64,000 nucleotides of DNA, from NCBI GenBank assembly GCA_024742875.1, contig JANSXP010000023.1:1-64000 (forward strand), given 5' to 3'. A program made the translations under genes and the position numbers. Shown here piece after piece: positions 9,341 to 18,200 of the stretch (position 1 is its first letter; the number at the start of each line of letters is the position of its first letter). The notes beneath the pieces are model-generated. The model saw nothing but the letters and a program-made list of their open reading frames with translations, was not told the origin of the DNA and did not search any database. This stretch comes from Planctomycetaceae bacterium (GTDB taxonomy: Bacteria; Planctomycetota; Planctomycetia; Planctomycetales; Planctomycetaceae).

Positions 9341-9988
9341 TTAGCGCATCACCGTCAGTGTTGTACTAAGCCAGAAGTCCACAACCAGAGGAGTGTTCAT
9401 GGTGGGAACCGTGGGAACGGTGAAGACCGTGGCGCCCAGGGCCGCAAAAACCAAACGCTGAATCTCTGGCTGAGCGAATCCGCAGGCCACGGCAGCCGTC
9501 AGTAGCAACGTTTTCCTGTCGCGATGAATCGTCAGGCACAGCAGCACGCCGATCAGCGGCACCAGTGTTTGAAACGGGACGATGCGCCGGATCTGCATGC
9601 CGGGCAGATCCTTCAGACTCGGCACCAGCATGGTACACAGATGCAAAATGGTCAGGGTGAGTAGAGTGTATCGAAGTCCACGTGAAAGCTCCTTCACTGT
9701 ATTCAGCCTGACGGCCACGCCAAACTGCAGGATGGCCGTGATTAACATGGCCAGATAGCTCTGCAGCAACGTCCGCAGGAGTTCGGGCCCGGCAGAAATT
9801 GGCAGCAAAAGCATGGCGGTCACGATGACCGTTGCCAGCAGTTGTACGGCGATCAAACACACGATGGCGACTCGATACAGTCTCAGTCCCGATGTCAGCT
9901 CCGGGCCGAACACTCGCTCCCCGGCGGTGTTCGTCTCGGGCAGTGGTTGTGAGAGACCGGGCGGCTGGAAGGGGTTGGCGTCTGTCAT
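9341..9988 (-). CDS. small multipass membrane protein with N-terminal NPF motif
   Basis: A 215-residue protein started at the Met at 9988 (MTDANPFQPPG). The open frame extends 17 codons further upstream, but those overlap the preceding gene and are Arg-rich. About four to five hydrophobic helices are visible (VAIVCLIAVQLLATVIVTAM, a YLAMLITAILQFGVAV stretch, TLLTLTILHLCTMLV, a TLVPLIGVLLCL stretch and a weaker C-terminal one). The N-terminal Asn-Pro-Phe/Tyr with nearby Pro is a recurrent feature of planctomycete membrane proteins of unknown function and is shared with the gene directly upstream, whose stop lies only 7 bases before this start, so the two form an operon. No enzymatic motif is seen. 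Confidence 0.8.
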   Translation of the reverse strand: MTDANPFQPPGLSQPLPETNTAGERVFGPELTSGLRLYRVAIVCLIAVQLLATVIVTAMLLLPISAGPELLRTLLQSYLAMLITAILQFGVAVRLNTVKELSRGLRYTLLTLTILHLCTMLVPSLKDLPGMQIRRIVPFQTLVPLIGVLLCLTIHRDRKTLLLTAAVACGFAQPEIQRLVFAALGATVFTVPTVPTMNTPLVVDFWLSTTLTVMR

Positions 9989-9995
9989 ACGTCGT

Positions 9996-10796
9996 TTATA
10001 CCTCTGCCGGCTGTGAAGCAGCCTGCGTCGTCTCCACATCCGTTCGCACCAGTGCGGACAGCGTCCGATAGATCAGTCGCACCTGCAGCCAGATGAGCCC
10101 CAGCCAGACCGGCAGCATGAGCAACTGCAGCATGCGGCTGAAGCCAAAGTCTGAGGAAGTTCCCGGCCAGACATCGAAACCAGCCGCAGCAAACATGGCC
10201 ATCGACAGCAGCCAGACCCCAAGTTCGCCACCTGCCAGCCAGATGGACCAACGCTGAGCATCCGGGTCAGTGGCAAACTGGCGGCATGTCAGAATCAAAG
10301 CCATCACAGTGATGAGTGACAGCGTGGTGGTGGCGGCAGCGAAGGCCAGTGACGAGGTTTCCGAGAACGATCCGCCCAGCCACGATATAAGCACGGGCAT
10401 ATAGGAAAAGGTCAACTCACCGGTGACCGCCAGCAAAAGTCCCCAGGCGCGATAACGCGGGGCGACCGCCGCGGATGCCAGCAAAGCGGCGGCCACGACA
10501 ACGATGGCTGACATGGCCATGTGGATCCACATGCTGGCCTGCATCAGAGAGCCCAGCGGACCGCCAAACAGGTTGTCCGAGAACAGCCAGACCAGCACAC
10601 TTTGCGTGGCGAAGATGAGAGAGTGCGACAGGCACGCCAGCAGATAAAGTCGAAATCCGGTGCGCCGTCGCCCGGCGGCTCCCCTGAAAACGTCTGTTGC
10701 GGCCCCGGCGAAGGCCTCCAGCAGTCGCACATCACCATCTGCGATTGAGATCGCAACAGAAACCTGCGGAGAACGATAGGGGTTGGCCGAGTCCAT
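9996..10796 (-). CDS. multipass membrane protein with N-terminal NPYRSP motif
   Basis: A 266-residue integral membrane protein beginning MDSANPYRSPQVSVA, a soluble N-terminus of about 45 residues typical of planctomycete NPY-SP proteins. It is followed by around six hydrophobic helices, for example LYLLACLSHSLIFATQSVLV, MSAIVVVAAALLASAAVA and LSLITVMALILTC. No catalytic or transport signature is recognised. It is the first gene of a two-gene operon with the smaller NPF-motif membrane protein 7 bases downstream. The two may be diverged paralogues or subunits of one complex; this is inference from shared motif, topology and spacing. Confidence 0.8.
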   Translation of the reverse strand: MDSANPYRSPQVSVAISIADGDVRLLEAFAGAATDVFRGAAGRRRTGFRLYLLACLSHSLIFATQSVLVWLFSDNLFGGPLGSLMQASMWIHMAMSAIVVVAAALLASAAVAPRYRAWGLLLAVTGELTFSYMPVLISWLGGSFSETSSLAFAAATTTLSLITVMALILTCRQFATDPDAQRWSIWLAGGELGVWLLSMAMFAAAGFDVWPGTSSDFGFSRMLQLLMLPVWLGLIWLQVRLIYRTLSALVRTDVETTQAASQPAEV

Positions 10797-10856
10797 ATCA
10801 GGAGTGTAGCGAGTGAGTTCGCCGGGGGGACAACAGCAGGCTTGTGGCGCCGGACC

Positions 10857-11735
10857 TCAGTTGCGGTAGGCGGCGTGACAGCGGGTGCACGATTCGCGGA
10901 GTGCGGCCAGGTGTTTGGGGACGCTGTCCGCCTTTTTTCGTGTGTCTGTGTACAGCGTTTGCGCCAGATCGCGGGAATCGGCCATCCACTGTCGAAATTC
11001 TTTGGTCCGCTGTGCTGACTGCAGACGGTGTGATTCCCGCAGACCTTCGTAGATCAGCACGGCCGCCTGCTGTCGCTCATTGCCGGTTCCCCGCTCAAAG
11101 CGATCCAGGTGACGGGCGATGGCCGCCATGGATTTGGCCATCGGTGGAACGGCTGAGCGGCTGCGAAGTGCGGGCAGTTTGACGGACGGTTTGGGTGACT
11201 GGAAATTGCGAACTGCCTGCCAGAGTCCGATGTAGTCCTCACTGGTCCCTGCTTCCCGAAGGATAGTGATGGCCTGAGACTGACTGACTGATCCCGACTC
11301 CCGACAGGCAATCGCGGCGGCGGCCGGACCGCGATGCTTGCCGTGATGGCAATGGACGAAGATCGGACCCTCCAGGTCTCGCACAGCGCGGACCAGCGAC
11401 AGCTGAGCTTTTGCCGGAATGGCATCGTAACCAAACGGAATGTGGACGTAGCCCAGGCCCATTTCACTGGCCGTTTTGACGTCCGGCTGTTTGCCATCCA
11501 CGCTGATGATGTGACGAATGCCGGCCTGCTTCAGCTGTTGAAAATGGGCGGTCGTGACAGGCTCGGCGCCACAGAAAATGCGTTCCGACAACTGCTTGAA
11601 ATGGGGGATCGGCTCTGCCTGCGCAGCCGGCGTGTGATCAATCGCGACGATCGATGGCTCGTCCGCACACATGCCTTCGGCACACACTGGAGCCAGCATG
11701 ATCAGGGTGGTGAAAATCGAAAGTGGCAGTCTCAC
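10857..11735 (-). CDS. dual-specificity-phosphatase-like protein with C-terminal cytochrome c'-like haem motif
   Basis: Read from the GTG at 11735 the product is 292 residues and begins with a signal peptide (VRLPLSIFTTLIMLAPVCAE). The frame is open upstream to an ATG at 11972, but that extension crosses a short tandem repeat and the 3' end of the methyltransferase frame and looks non-coding. Residues 45-180 are a cysteine-based phosphatase domain with the P-loop HCHHGKHRG: Cys129, five residues, Arg135. The C-terminal 100 residues are helical and end in SCTRCHAAYRN (Cys283, Cys286, His287), matching the C-terminal haem site of cytochrome c'. The start is uncertain because no good ribosome-binding site is visible. 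An exported phosphatase joined to a haem domain is unusual; its substrate is unknown. Confidence 0.8.
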   Translation of the reverse strand: MRLPLSIFTTLIMLAPVCAEGMCADEPSIVAIDHTPAAQAEPIPHFKQLSERIFCGAEPVTTAHFQQLKQAGIRHIISVDGKQPDVKTASEMGLGYVHIPFGYDAIPAKAQLSLVRAVRDLEGPIFVHCHHGKHRGPAAAAIACRESGSVSQSQAITILREAGTSEDYIGLWQAVRNFQSPKPSVKLPALRSRSAVPPMAKSMAAIARHLDRFERGTGNERQQAAVLIYEGLRESHRLQSAQRTKEFRQWMADSRDLAQTLYTDTRKKADSVPKHLAALRESCTRCHAAYRN

Positions 11736-11841
11736 AGGACACAGTTCGCAGGAAACAGGGCGGGTCTGTGAAGTGAGTCGAACGACGGCACGATTTGTTT
11801 GAGATGTTTGGCGTTTTGCCTGTCTTCGGCGGGATTCCCGT

Positions 11842-11880
11842 GAATTCCATCGAATTCCATCGAATGCCATCGAATGCGAT
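11842..11880. repeat. four tandem copies of a 10-bp unit
   Basis: Four consecutive near-identical 10-mers of the form GAATTCCATC, the last two degraded to GAATGCCATC and GAATGCGATC. They sit in the 212-base gap between the methyltransferase stop and the proposed GTG start of the phosphatase/cytochrome gene. They could be a binding-site array in the promoter region or a slippage-prone simple repeat. Confidence 0.8.
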
Positions 11881-11947
11881 CCGCACCAGTGAACGCCGCA
11901 GGCTTGCCCTGGGATGCGTGCGTGTGACCGGCGATCAGCAGCGGCGC

Positions 11948-12781
11948 TTATTTGACGCCCACGATATAGCACAGCCAGCTCTCGTTGTTCGGCGCTTCTT
12001 CCACGGGCACCCAGTCGCCGGAGTCCTCGCCGTTTTCGTCTTCCTGTTCGACATACACGATGCTGGAACTGAAACCTGCCTCGGCCAGCATCTCACGGAC
12101 TTCCGGCACGGTCCAGAACCGCCAGTGGTATTCGAACGCCTTTTTCATCTTGCTGCCGTCACCGAATTTGAAGTGAATGTAGAAACTGCAGTCGGCGGTG
12201 ACGGGATTGAAGTAGGCCTGCTGCCAGTGATACTTAAACCCCCGCTTGCCTTTCACGATTGTGCGTTTGTCGGTAATCGTGTCGTTGTAGCACTCGCGAC
12301 CGCCCATCATGTCCATCACCATGATGCCGTCGTCGTTCAGGTTGGCGTGGGCTTTGCGAAAGTACTCGATGACTTCAGCGCGGGTGCGAAAGATCCAGAA
12401 GGAAAAATTCTGCGCGGCCAGTACATCCACCGTGGGCGTGTTGCCGTCGCGAACATCCTGCTCCAGCACCTGCACGCGTTCCGCCTGCACGGCTTTCAGC
12501 GGTGACAGGTTGTTGTTGCGACCCCAGTCGAGTGTTTCCGGGCACAGGTCGATGCCCCAGGCCTGGCGTTTGTCGTCCAGTTTGACCCACTCACAGCAAA
12601 CGGCGAATGTGCCGCAAAAATCCTCGCGCAGTGTCACCGGAGTGCGATCAAACTGCTCTTTGTAGAACTGATCGAACATTTCCACTTCGTGATCGGGCGC
12701 CTGCACGGACTGCTGATAGCAGTCAAACTTATCAGCAGTGTCCGCCATTGTTTTGCGTTTGGTCTTTTGCTTTTTCGCCAT
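11948..12781 (-). CDS. class I SAM-dependent methyltransferase
   Basis: Started at the Met at 12781 (MAKKQKTKRKTMADTADKFD), giving 277 residues; an in-frame Met ten codons upstream is possible but adds no conserved sequence. The first 25 residues are a lysine-rich tail. The SAM-binding fold is suggested by LREDFCGTFAVCCEWV (motif I region, Gly but not the full GxGxG), an acidic strand end AWGIDLCPETLDWG, and VDVLAAQNFSFWIF with FRKAHANLNDDGIMVMDMMGG as the later motif. The central region has many aromatic residues that could shape a substrate pocket. No substrate can be assigned. It is the most upstream minus-strand gene of the 9.3-12.8 kb block and is divergent from the TetR gene. Confidence 0.8.
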   Translation of the reverse strand: MAKKQKTKRKTMADTADKFDCYQQSVQAPDHEVEMFDQFYKEQFDRTPVTLREDFCGTFAVCCEWVKLDDKRQAWGIDLCPETLDWGRNNNLSPLKAVQAERVQVLEQDVRDGNTPTVDVLAAQNFSFWIFRTRAEVIEYFRKAHANLNDDGIMVMDMMGGRECYNDTITDKRTIVKGKRGFKYHWQQAYFNPVTADCSFYIHFKFGDGSKMKKAFEYHWRFWTVPEVREMLAEAGFSSSIVYVEQEDENGEDSGDWVPVEEAPNNESWLCYIVGVK

Positions 12782-13140
12782 GCGACTTCTTTCACCACTT
12801 TCTGCAGACATCCCCGTTTTGCACGGGCGTCCGTTTTAGCAAGCTGATTCAGGTGATCAAAGTGGACGCTGGCGGGATGTCAAAAGTGGGCCATGGTTCT
12901 TTTGATCTTTGAAGGAACAGAGCCCGCGTGGTCGGCGAGTAATTTCGCATCGCCCACCCCGGATCTGCCCACGTTTTGCTTCCAGCGGCCCACGAGAGTC
13001 CGGCCGGGCAATCGGCGAACTGTCTGTGGCCCTTTTCGCAGGCCAGAATTGTCTCTTCTTTTGGTGAGGCCGATTACGTTTTCTGACGATTTGTCAGAAA
13101 ATGAGTGGAAAGCTGACGAGGTGTCAATAAAACTGGGGGT
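12782..13140. promoter_or_regulatory. divergent intergenic region between methyltransferase and TetR genes
   Basis: This 359-base gap must hold the promoters for both outward-facing genes. The only strong structures seen are two dyads close to the TetR start, listed separately. No open frame here resembles a gene. Confidence 0.6.
13079..13126. promoter_or_regulatory. two dyad elements, likely TetR-family operator sites
   Basis: The first dyad is a perfect 9-bp inverted repeat, TTTTCTGAC and GTCAGAAAA around a 5-base spacer (13079-13101). The second keeps the inner half sites and the same spacing, TGAC-N5-GTCA (13114-13126). Their centres, 13090 and 13120, are 30 bp apart, close to three helical turns. 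They lie 15-62 bases upstream of the TetR ATG. TetR-family proteins commonly repress themselves and an adjacent pump through such sites, so autoregulation of the tetR-adaptor-pump operon is the likely role. Confidence 0.65.
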
Positions 13141-13875
13141 ATGAACACTTTGACACCGAAAAAGATAGCGATTCGCGAGCGTGAGACCCGGATTCTGGAG
13201 TTGGCGCGTCGGATGGTTGTGTCCGGTGGATACAACGGTCTCGGGCTGGATTCCATCGCCTCAGAACTGGGGGTATCGCGGGGCACGATCTACAACCATT
13301 TCAAGTGCAAGGAGGAGATCATCCTGGCACTGCTGGTCGAGACCATGGACATCCGGCGAGAGATGTTCCAGCGGGCTGCCATGTATCAGGACATCCCAAG
13401 GGTGCGGCTGACCGGCATCGGGGTCGCGGCCGAACTGTTCGTGCGGCTGTATCCCGACCATTTTCGCATGGAACAGATCGTCCGTCTGGATTCGATCTGG
13501 GACAAGACAACCGAAGAGCGACGTGCTTTGGTGAAGTCCTGTCAGATGCAGTGTGTGGGGATCGTGGCCGGAATCGTTCGCGACGGCATGGCCCAGGGAC
13601 ACGTCACGCTGCCGGATGGCGTCACTCCGGAAGCGCTGGTGTTTGGCCTGTGGTCGATGACCGAGGGCGCCTATTCGATCATCGCCACCAGCGATGCCGT
13701 GACCGAGCTGGGCATGAGCGAACCGTTTCTGTCGATTCGCCATAACACTCAGGTGCTGCTGGATGGCTACGGCTGGAAGCCACTGCTGGAAGAAAGAGAT
13801 TTCCACGCCGAGATGGAAGTGCTGGTCAGGAAGATCTTTCCCGAAGAATTTGCTCAGTTGAAACAGGTCTGGTAA
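13141..13875 (+). CDS. TetR/AcrR-family transcriptional regulator
   Basis: A 244-residue regulator with a TetR HTH at about residues 12-70: ILELARRMV, then LDSIASELGVSRGTIYNHF as the DNA-binding helices and the typical K-x-E-I-I after it. The C-terminal ligand-binding half is all-helical and somewhat longer than in the shortest TetR proteins. The stop and the adaptor start overlap by one base (TAATG), so translation is coupled and this is the first gene of an efflux operon. Two dyads upstream are the probable autoregulatory operators. The ATG has only a poorly spaced run of G bases before it, so translation may be weak. The inducer is unknown. Confidence 0.93.
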   Translation: MNTLTPKKIAIRERETRILELARRMVVSGGYNGLGLDSIASELGVSRGTIYNHFKCKEEIILALLVETMDIRREMFQRAAMYQDIPRVRLTGIGVAAELFVRLYPDHFRMEQIVRLDSIWDKTTEERRALVKSCQMQCVGIVAGIVRDGMAQGHVTLPDGVTPEALVFGLWSMTEGAYSIIATSDAVTELGMSEPFLSIRHNTQVLLDGYGWKPLLEERDFHAEMEVLVRKIFPEEFAQLKQVW

Positions 13876-15239
13876 TGAAACTTCCAATCTACACGGCGGC
13901 CGTGCTTACTGTTGTGGCGGGCGTCGCCATCGCGACCTCGGCGTTCAAAGATTCGGATCCGGAACAGCGGGTGCAGCCGCTGCCCGTGGCGCTGCAGCCC
14001 CTGCAGCCTGTCGAGCAGTTCCTGCGCGCCCGCACATTTTCCGGCACCGTGCAGGCGTCCCGCCGTGCGGAACTGGCCTTCGAAAGGTCGGCGCGGCTCA
14101 GCGCCGTGATGGTGGATGAGGGCGATCGTGTGCAGGCCGGTCAGTCACTGGCGGAGCTGGACAGTCGTCAGTTGCGAATCCGCATTAAACAAACCACCGC
14201 GCAGCTGCAAAGTCAGCAGGCCGTCCTGGATGAACTTCAGTCCGGAGCGCGCCGGGAAGTCATCGCAGCCGCCCGTGCCAATGTGCGGTCCCTGCAGGCT
14301 CAGGCGGATCTGCGGAAAAAGACGCTGGATCGGGCGCTGCAGCTGTACCGCAAGGATTCCATCAGTGCTCAGATGCGTGATGAGGCCAGCGACAGCTATG
14401 CGGCCGCGACGGCCCGTACGGCCGAGGCTGAAGCGCGGCTGGCGGAGCTGGAAAACGGCATTCGCAAAGAAAAAGTGGTCGCTCAGCAGGCCAGCGTGGA
14501 AGCGCTGCGGCAGCAGTTGGCTTCCCTGCAAACCGATCTGGACGACAGCCTGCTGCGGGCTCCTTTTTCCGGCACCGTGGTGCGTCGGATGGTGGATGAG
14601 GGAACCATGGTGGGTGTGCAGCAGCCCGTTCTGGAACTGCTGGAAACCGGTCAGCTGGAAGCCCACATTGGCATTCCTCTGGAGATGGTCGAGCAGCTGA
14701 AGGCGAGACAGAGCCGAAGTTCAGCAGTGGCTGAGGGGGCCGAGACGTCTGTGGGTTCACCAGCGGCGGATTACGATTACGTGCTGCGAACCGGCCGGAC
14801 GGAAGTTCTGGGGACCCTCAAAACTGTGGTCCCGCAGATTGATGCGGCCACGCGAACTCAGACGGTCATTATCCGTCTGCAGGAGTCAGCGAATAGCCAG
14901 GTGGTCGACGGTCAGCTGGTCAAGCTGGATTTTGTCGAGACAGTGCGTGTTCCCGAGCACCACTATCAGGTGCCCGCCGAAGCGCTGGTGTCCGGGGCGA
15001 ACGGCTTGTGGGCGGTTTATGTTTTTGAGCCGGATCCCGACCAGCCGGACCGCGGTGTGGGAGTTGTGCGTCGCAGCGATGTGGAACGCCTTTCGACGAC
15101 AGGCGATCAGGTGATTGTCCGCGCGATGAATGGCGCGTTTGAGGGGGATGAACGCATTGTCGTGACGGGCACGCACCGGGTGTCTCCCGGTCGTTCGGTG
15201 CGGGATGGTTCGGCCCTTGCACCCGAACAGGGGGAGTAA
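13875..15239 (+). CDS. RND efflux periplasmic adaptor (HlyD/MFP family)
   Basis: A 454-residue membrane fusion protein. An N-terminal membrane/signal segment (residues 1-23, YTAAVLTVVAGVAIATSAF) is followed by a beta strand region with FSGTVQASRRAELAF, the first lipoyl half. A long alpha-helical hairpin with many Ala, Gln and Arg follows (about 95-215), then the second lipoyl half with RAPFSGTVVRRMVDEGTMV, and a beta-barrel/membrane-proximal region to the end. These are the standard adaptor parts. It should bridge the inner-membrane pump encoded next to an outer-membrane channel; no TolC-like gene is in the window, so the channel would be shared or encoded elsewhere. It overlaps tetR by one base and precedes the pump gene by 5 bases. 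Confidence 0.95.
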   Translation: MKLPIYTAAVLTVVAGVAIATSAFKDSDPEQRVQPLPVALQPLQPVEQFLRARTFSGTVQASRRAELAFERSARLSAVMVDEGDRVQAGQSLAELDSRQLRIRIKQTTAQLQSQQAVLDELQSGARREVIAAARANVRSLQAQADLRKKTLDRALQLYRKDSISAQMRDEASDSYAAATARTAEAEARLAELENGIRKEKVVAQQASVEALRQQLASLQTDLDDSLLRAPFSGTVVRRMVDEGTMVGVQQPVLELLETGQLEAHIGIPLEMVEQLKARQSRSSAVAEGAETSVGSPAADYDYVLRTGRTEVLGTLKTVVPQIDAATRTQTVIIRLQESANSQVVDGQLVKLDFVETVRVPEHHYQVPAEALVSGANGLWAVYVFEPDPDQPDRGVGVVRRSDVERLSTTGDQVIVRAMNGAFEGDERIVVTGTHRVSPGRSVRDGSALAPEQGE

Positions 15240-15244
15240 AGACC

Positions 15245-18200
15245 ATGGACCCATCCACACTCTTTCTGCGCAATCCGCGATTAACGCTGCTGCTCATTGG
15301 CCTGATTCTGGTGGCCGGCGGTTCCAGTTTTTCCATTCTTCCGCGTATGGAGGATCCGCTGCTGACCGAACGCGCGGCGTTCATCATCACCAGCCTGCCC
15401 GGGGCCGACGCGGAGCAGATCGAATCGCTGGTGACGGATCCCATCGAGGATGAGCTGAGGGAGATCGCCGAAATCAAAGAACTGCGGAGCAGTTCCCGCA
15501 CATCGCTGTCTACGATCACCATCGAATTGCGAGACGACGTCTACGCGGACGAATCGCCCAGCATCTGGTCTCGCATCCGTGATCGCGTGGCGGATGCCGA
15601 AGCCGCTCTGCCGCAAAATGCGTCCAAACCCCGCTTTGAACGCATCGAAGTGACAGCCTACACGCGGCTGATTGCGCTGGTGCCTGGGCAGGTGGACGTG
15701 TCGGCTTCCGGCGACTTGCCCTCTATGCCGACCGCCATCTTACGCCGCAAGGCCGAAGAGCTGCGAGAGCTGCTGCTGGGCGTGCCCGGGACCAAAGATG
15801 TGGAGATTCTGGGTGACCCGCAGGAAGAAATTCGCGTTGAGATTGAACCCGATCGACTGGCGGCCATGGGCCTGTCGGTCGCACAGGTCAGCCAGTTGAT
15901 TCGCGCCAGTGATTCGCGTTTTTCGGCCGGTCTGCTGCGAAGCTCTGAGCGGGATTTGTTGATCGAAGTCTCGGGTGAGCTGGATTCTGTGGATCGTATT
16001 GCGGCGATCCCCGTGCAGACATCGGCCGATGGACGTGTCACCCTGCTGGGCGACATCGCGAGAGTGGAGCGTGGCATCCAGGAGCCGATTGCTGAGTTGT
16101 CCGTGGTGGGCGGTCAGCCGGCCATTGTGCTGGCCTGTTTGATTCGCCCCAGTCAGAGAATCGATCAGTGGAATGCCGACTCCCGCAAGGTCACCGAGGC
16201 GTTTTCCTCCCGACTCAGTCGCGGAATTCGTCTGGTGGATGTGTTCAGTCAGGACGGATATGTGACCGATCGGCTGTCCAGTTTGATCGGCAACCTGCTG
16301 CTGGGGGCCGCCTCTGTCATGCTCGTCATTCTGGTGCTAATGGGATGGCGCAGCGCTCTGATTGTAGGGGCCGCGCTGCCGCTGTCCGCGATGATGGTGT
16401 TTGCCGGCATGAATTACATGGGCATTCCCATTCATCAAATGTCGGTCACCGGGCTGATCATCGCGCTGGGGCTGTTGATTGACAACGCCATTGTGGTGGT
16501 GGATGAAGTCAGTCAGAAGCTGCGGGACGGGGACACTCCCGTCCAGGCCGTACGTCGTACGGTGAGTCATCTGGCCGTGCCACTGTTTGGCTCCACGTTC
16601 ACCACCGCGCTGGCGTTTGCTCCAATTGTGCTGATGCCAGGTCCCGCCGGGGAGTTTGTTGGTTCCATCGCGGTCAATGTGATCGTCGCCATTTTCAGTT
16701 CCCTGGCGCTGTCCTTGTCCGTGGTGCCAGCACTGACCGGCTTTCTGGCGTCTGTGGAACGTCGCGCCGCCTCCCGCCCCGCGGGCTCGGTGTGGTATCG
16801 CGACGGACTGCGGGTGGGCTGGATGCTGGCCGCTTATCAGCGACTGCTGGGTCTGGTGATTCGGCGACCCCTCGTGGGTGTTCTGCTGGGAGTGGTGCTG
16901 CCAGTGTCCGGTTTCGCCGCGTTCAGTCAGTTGTCGGAGCAGTTCTTTCCTCCGGCTGACCGCGATCAGATTGCTTTGGAAGTGGAGCTGCCTTCGCAAT
17001 CTTCGATAGCTGAGACACTGGCGACCACCGGCCGCATTCGTGACAGCCTGTTAAAGAAAGACGGCGTGGAGGAGGTCACCTGGTGGGTCGGACGCAGCGC
17101 GCCGCCGTTTTACTACAACCAGATTCCCTCGCGCCGCGGCATGTCTCAATATGCTCAGGCACTGGTGAAGCTGGACAACGCCGACAACCTGCGTGCACGC
17201 ATCAATCAAATGCAGGTGGAGCTGGATGCCGAGTACCCCAATGCTCAAACGCTTGTCAGGCAGCTGGAGCAGGGGCCTCCGTTTGAGGCGCCCATTGAGG
17301 TTCAGGTGTTCGGACCGGACCTGCAGGAGCTGTCCGAGATCTCCGATCGGCTCAGCCAGCTGCTGGCCAGTCTGCCCGAGGTCACGCATATTCGCGCGGA
17401 AGCCTCACAGCTGGAGCCACGGCTGACCCTGAACGTGGACGAAGAACAGGCGCGTCTGCTGGGCATGACCCACGAGTCGGTTGCCCAGCAGATGTTCTCC
17501 AGCCTGGAAGGTGCCGTAGGCGGCATGATTCTGGAAGGCACGGAAGAACTGCCCGTGCGGGTGCGTGTCGCGGGCGGTCGTCGCACGAGCGTTGACGACG
17601 TCGAGTCGATCGACGTGCTGTCGCCGCTGGGGCCTTCGCGCAGTGGCTATCAGGGGGTTCCCCTGACGGCGCTGGGCCAGGTCGAATTGACACCCGAGCG
17701 TGCCTCGGTCACACGGCTCGATCGCCGCCGCATGACAGAAGTTCAGGCGTTCCTCAAAGCCGGCGTCCTGCCGGCCGACGTACTGGCAAAGTTTCAGCAG
17801 CTACTGGCTGACGAAGACAAACGCACGCTGGAGGCGGGACTGCCACCCGTGCTGCCACCGGGGTATCAGCTGGCCTATGCGGGCGAGGCCGCGCAGCGGG
17901 ATGACGCCGTGGGGAATCTGATGGCCAGTGTGGCGACACTCGCCGTTCTGATGGTGGCCGCTTTGGTGCTGTCGTTTCGATCCTTCCGTCTGGCTTCGTT
18001 GATTGGTGTGGTGGCCATGCTGGCCGTGGGGCTGGGCGTCGGAGCACTCTGGGTGTTCGGCCATCCTTTCGGCTTTATGGCCATCATTGGCACGATGGGG
18101 CTGGTCGGAGTGGCGATCAATGATTCCATTGTGGTGCTGGCCGCCATTCAGGAGAACCCGCACGCCCGCAGCGGAGACCATGCAGCCATTTTGGACGTGG

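Noticed and set aside
11842-11880. Possible CRISPR array
   Set aside because: The units are 10 bp, directly abutting, with no spacers and no cas genes nearby.
11795-12505. A 236-codon plus-strand frame opposite the methyltransferase
   Set aside because: It crosses the 10-bp repeat and lies antisense to a coherent methyltransferase frame.
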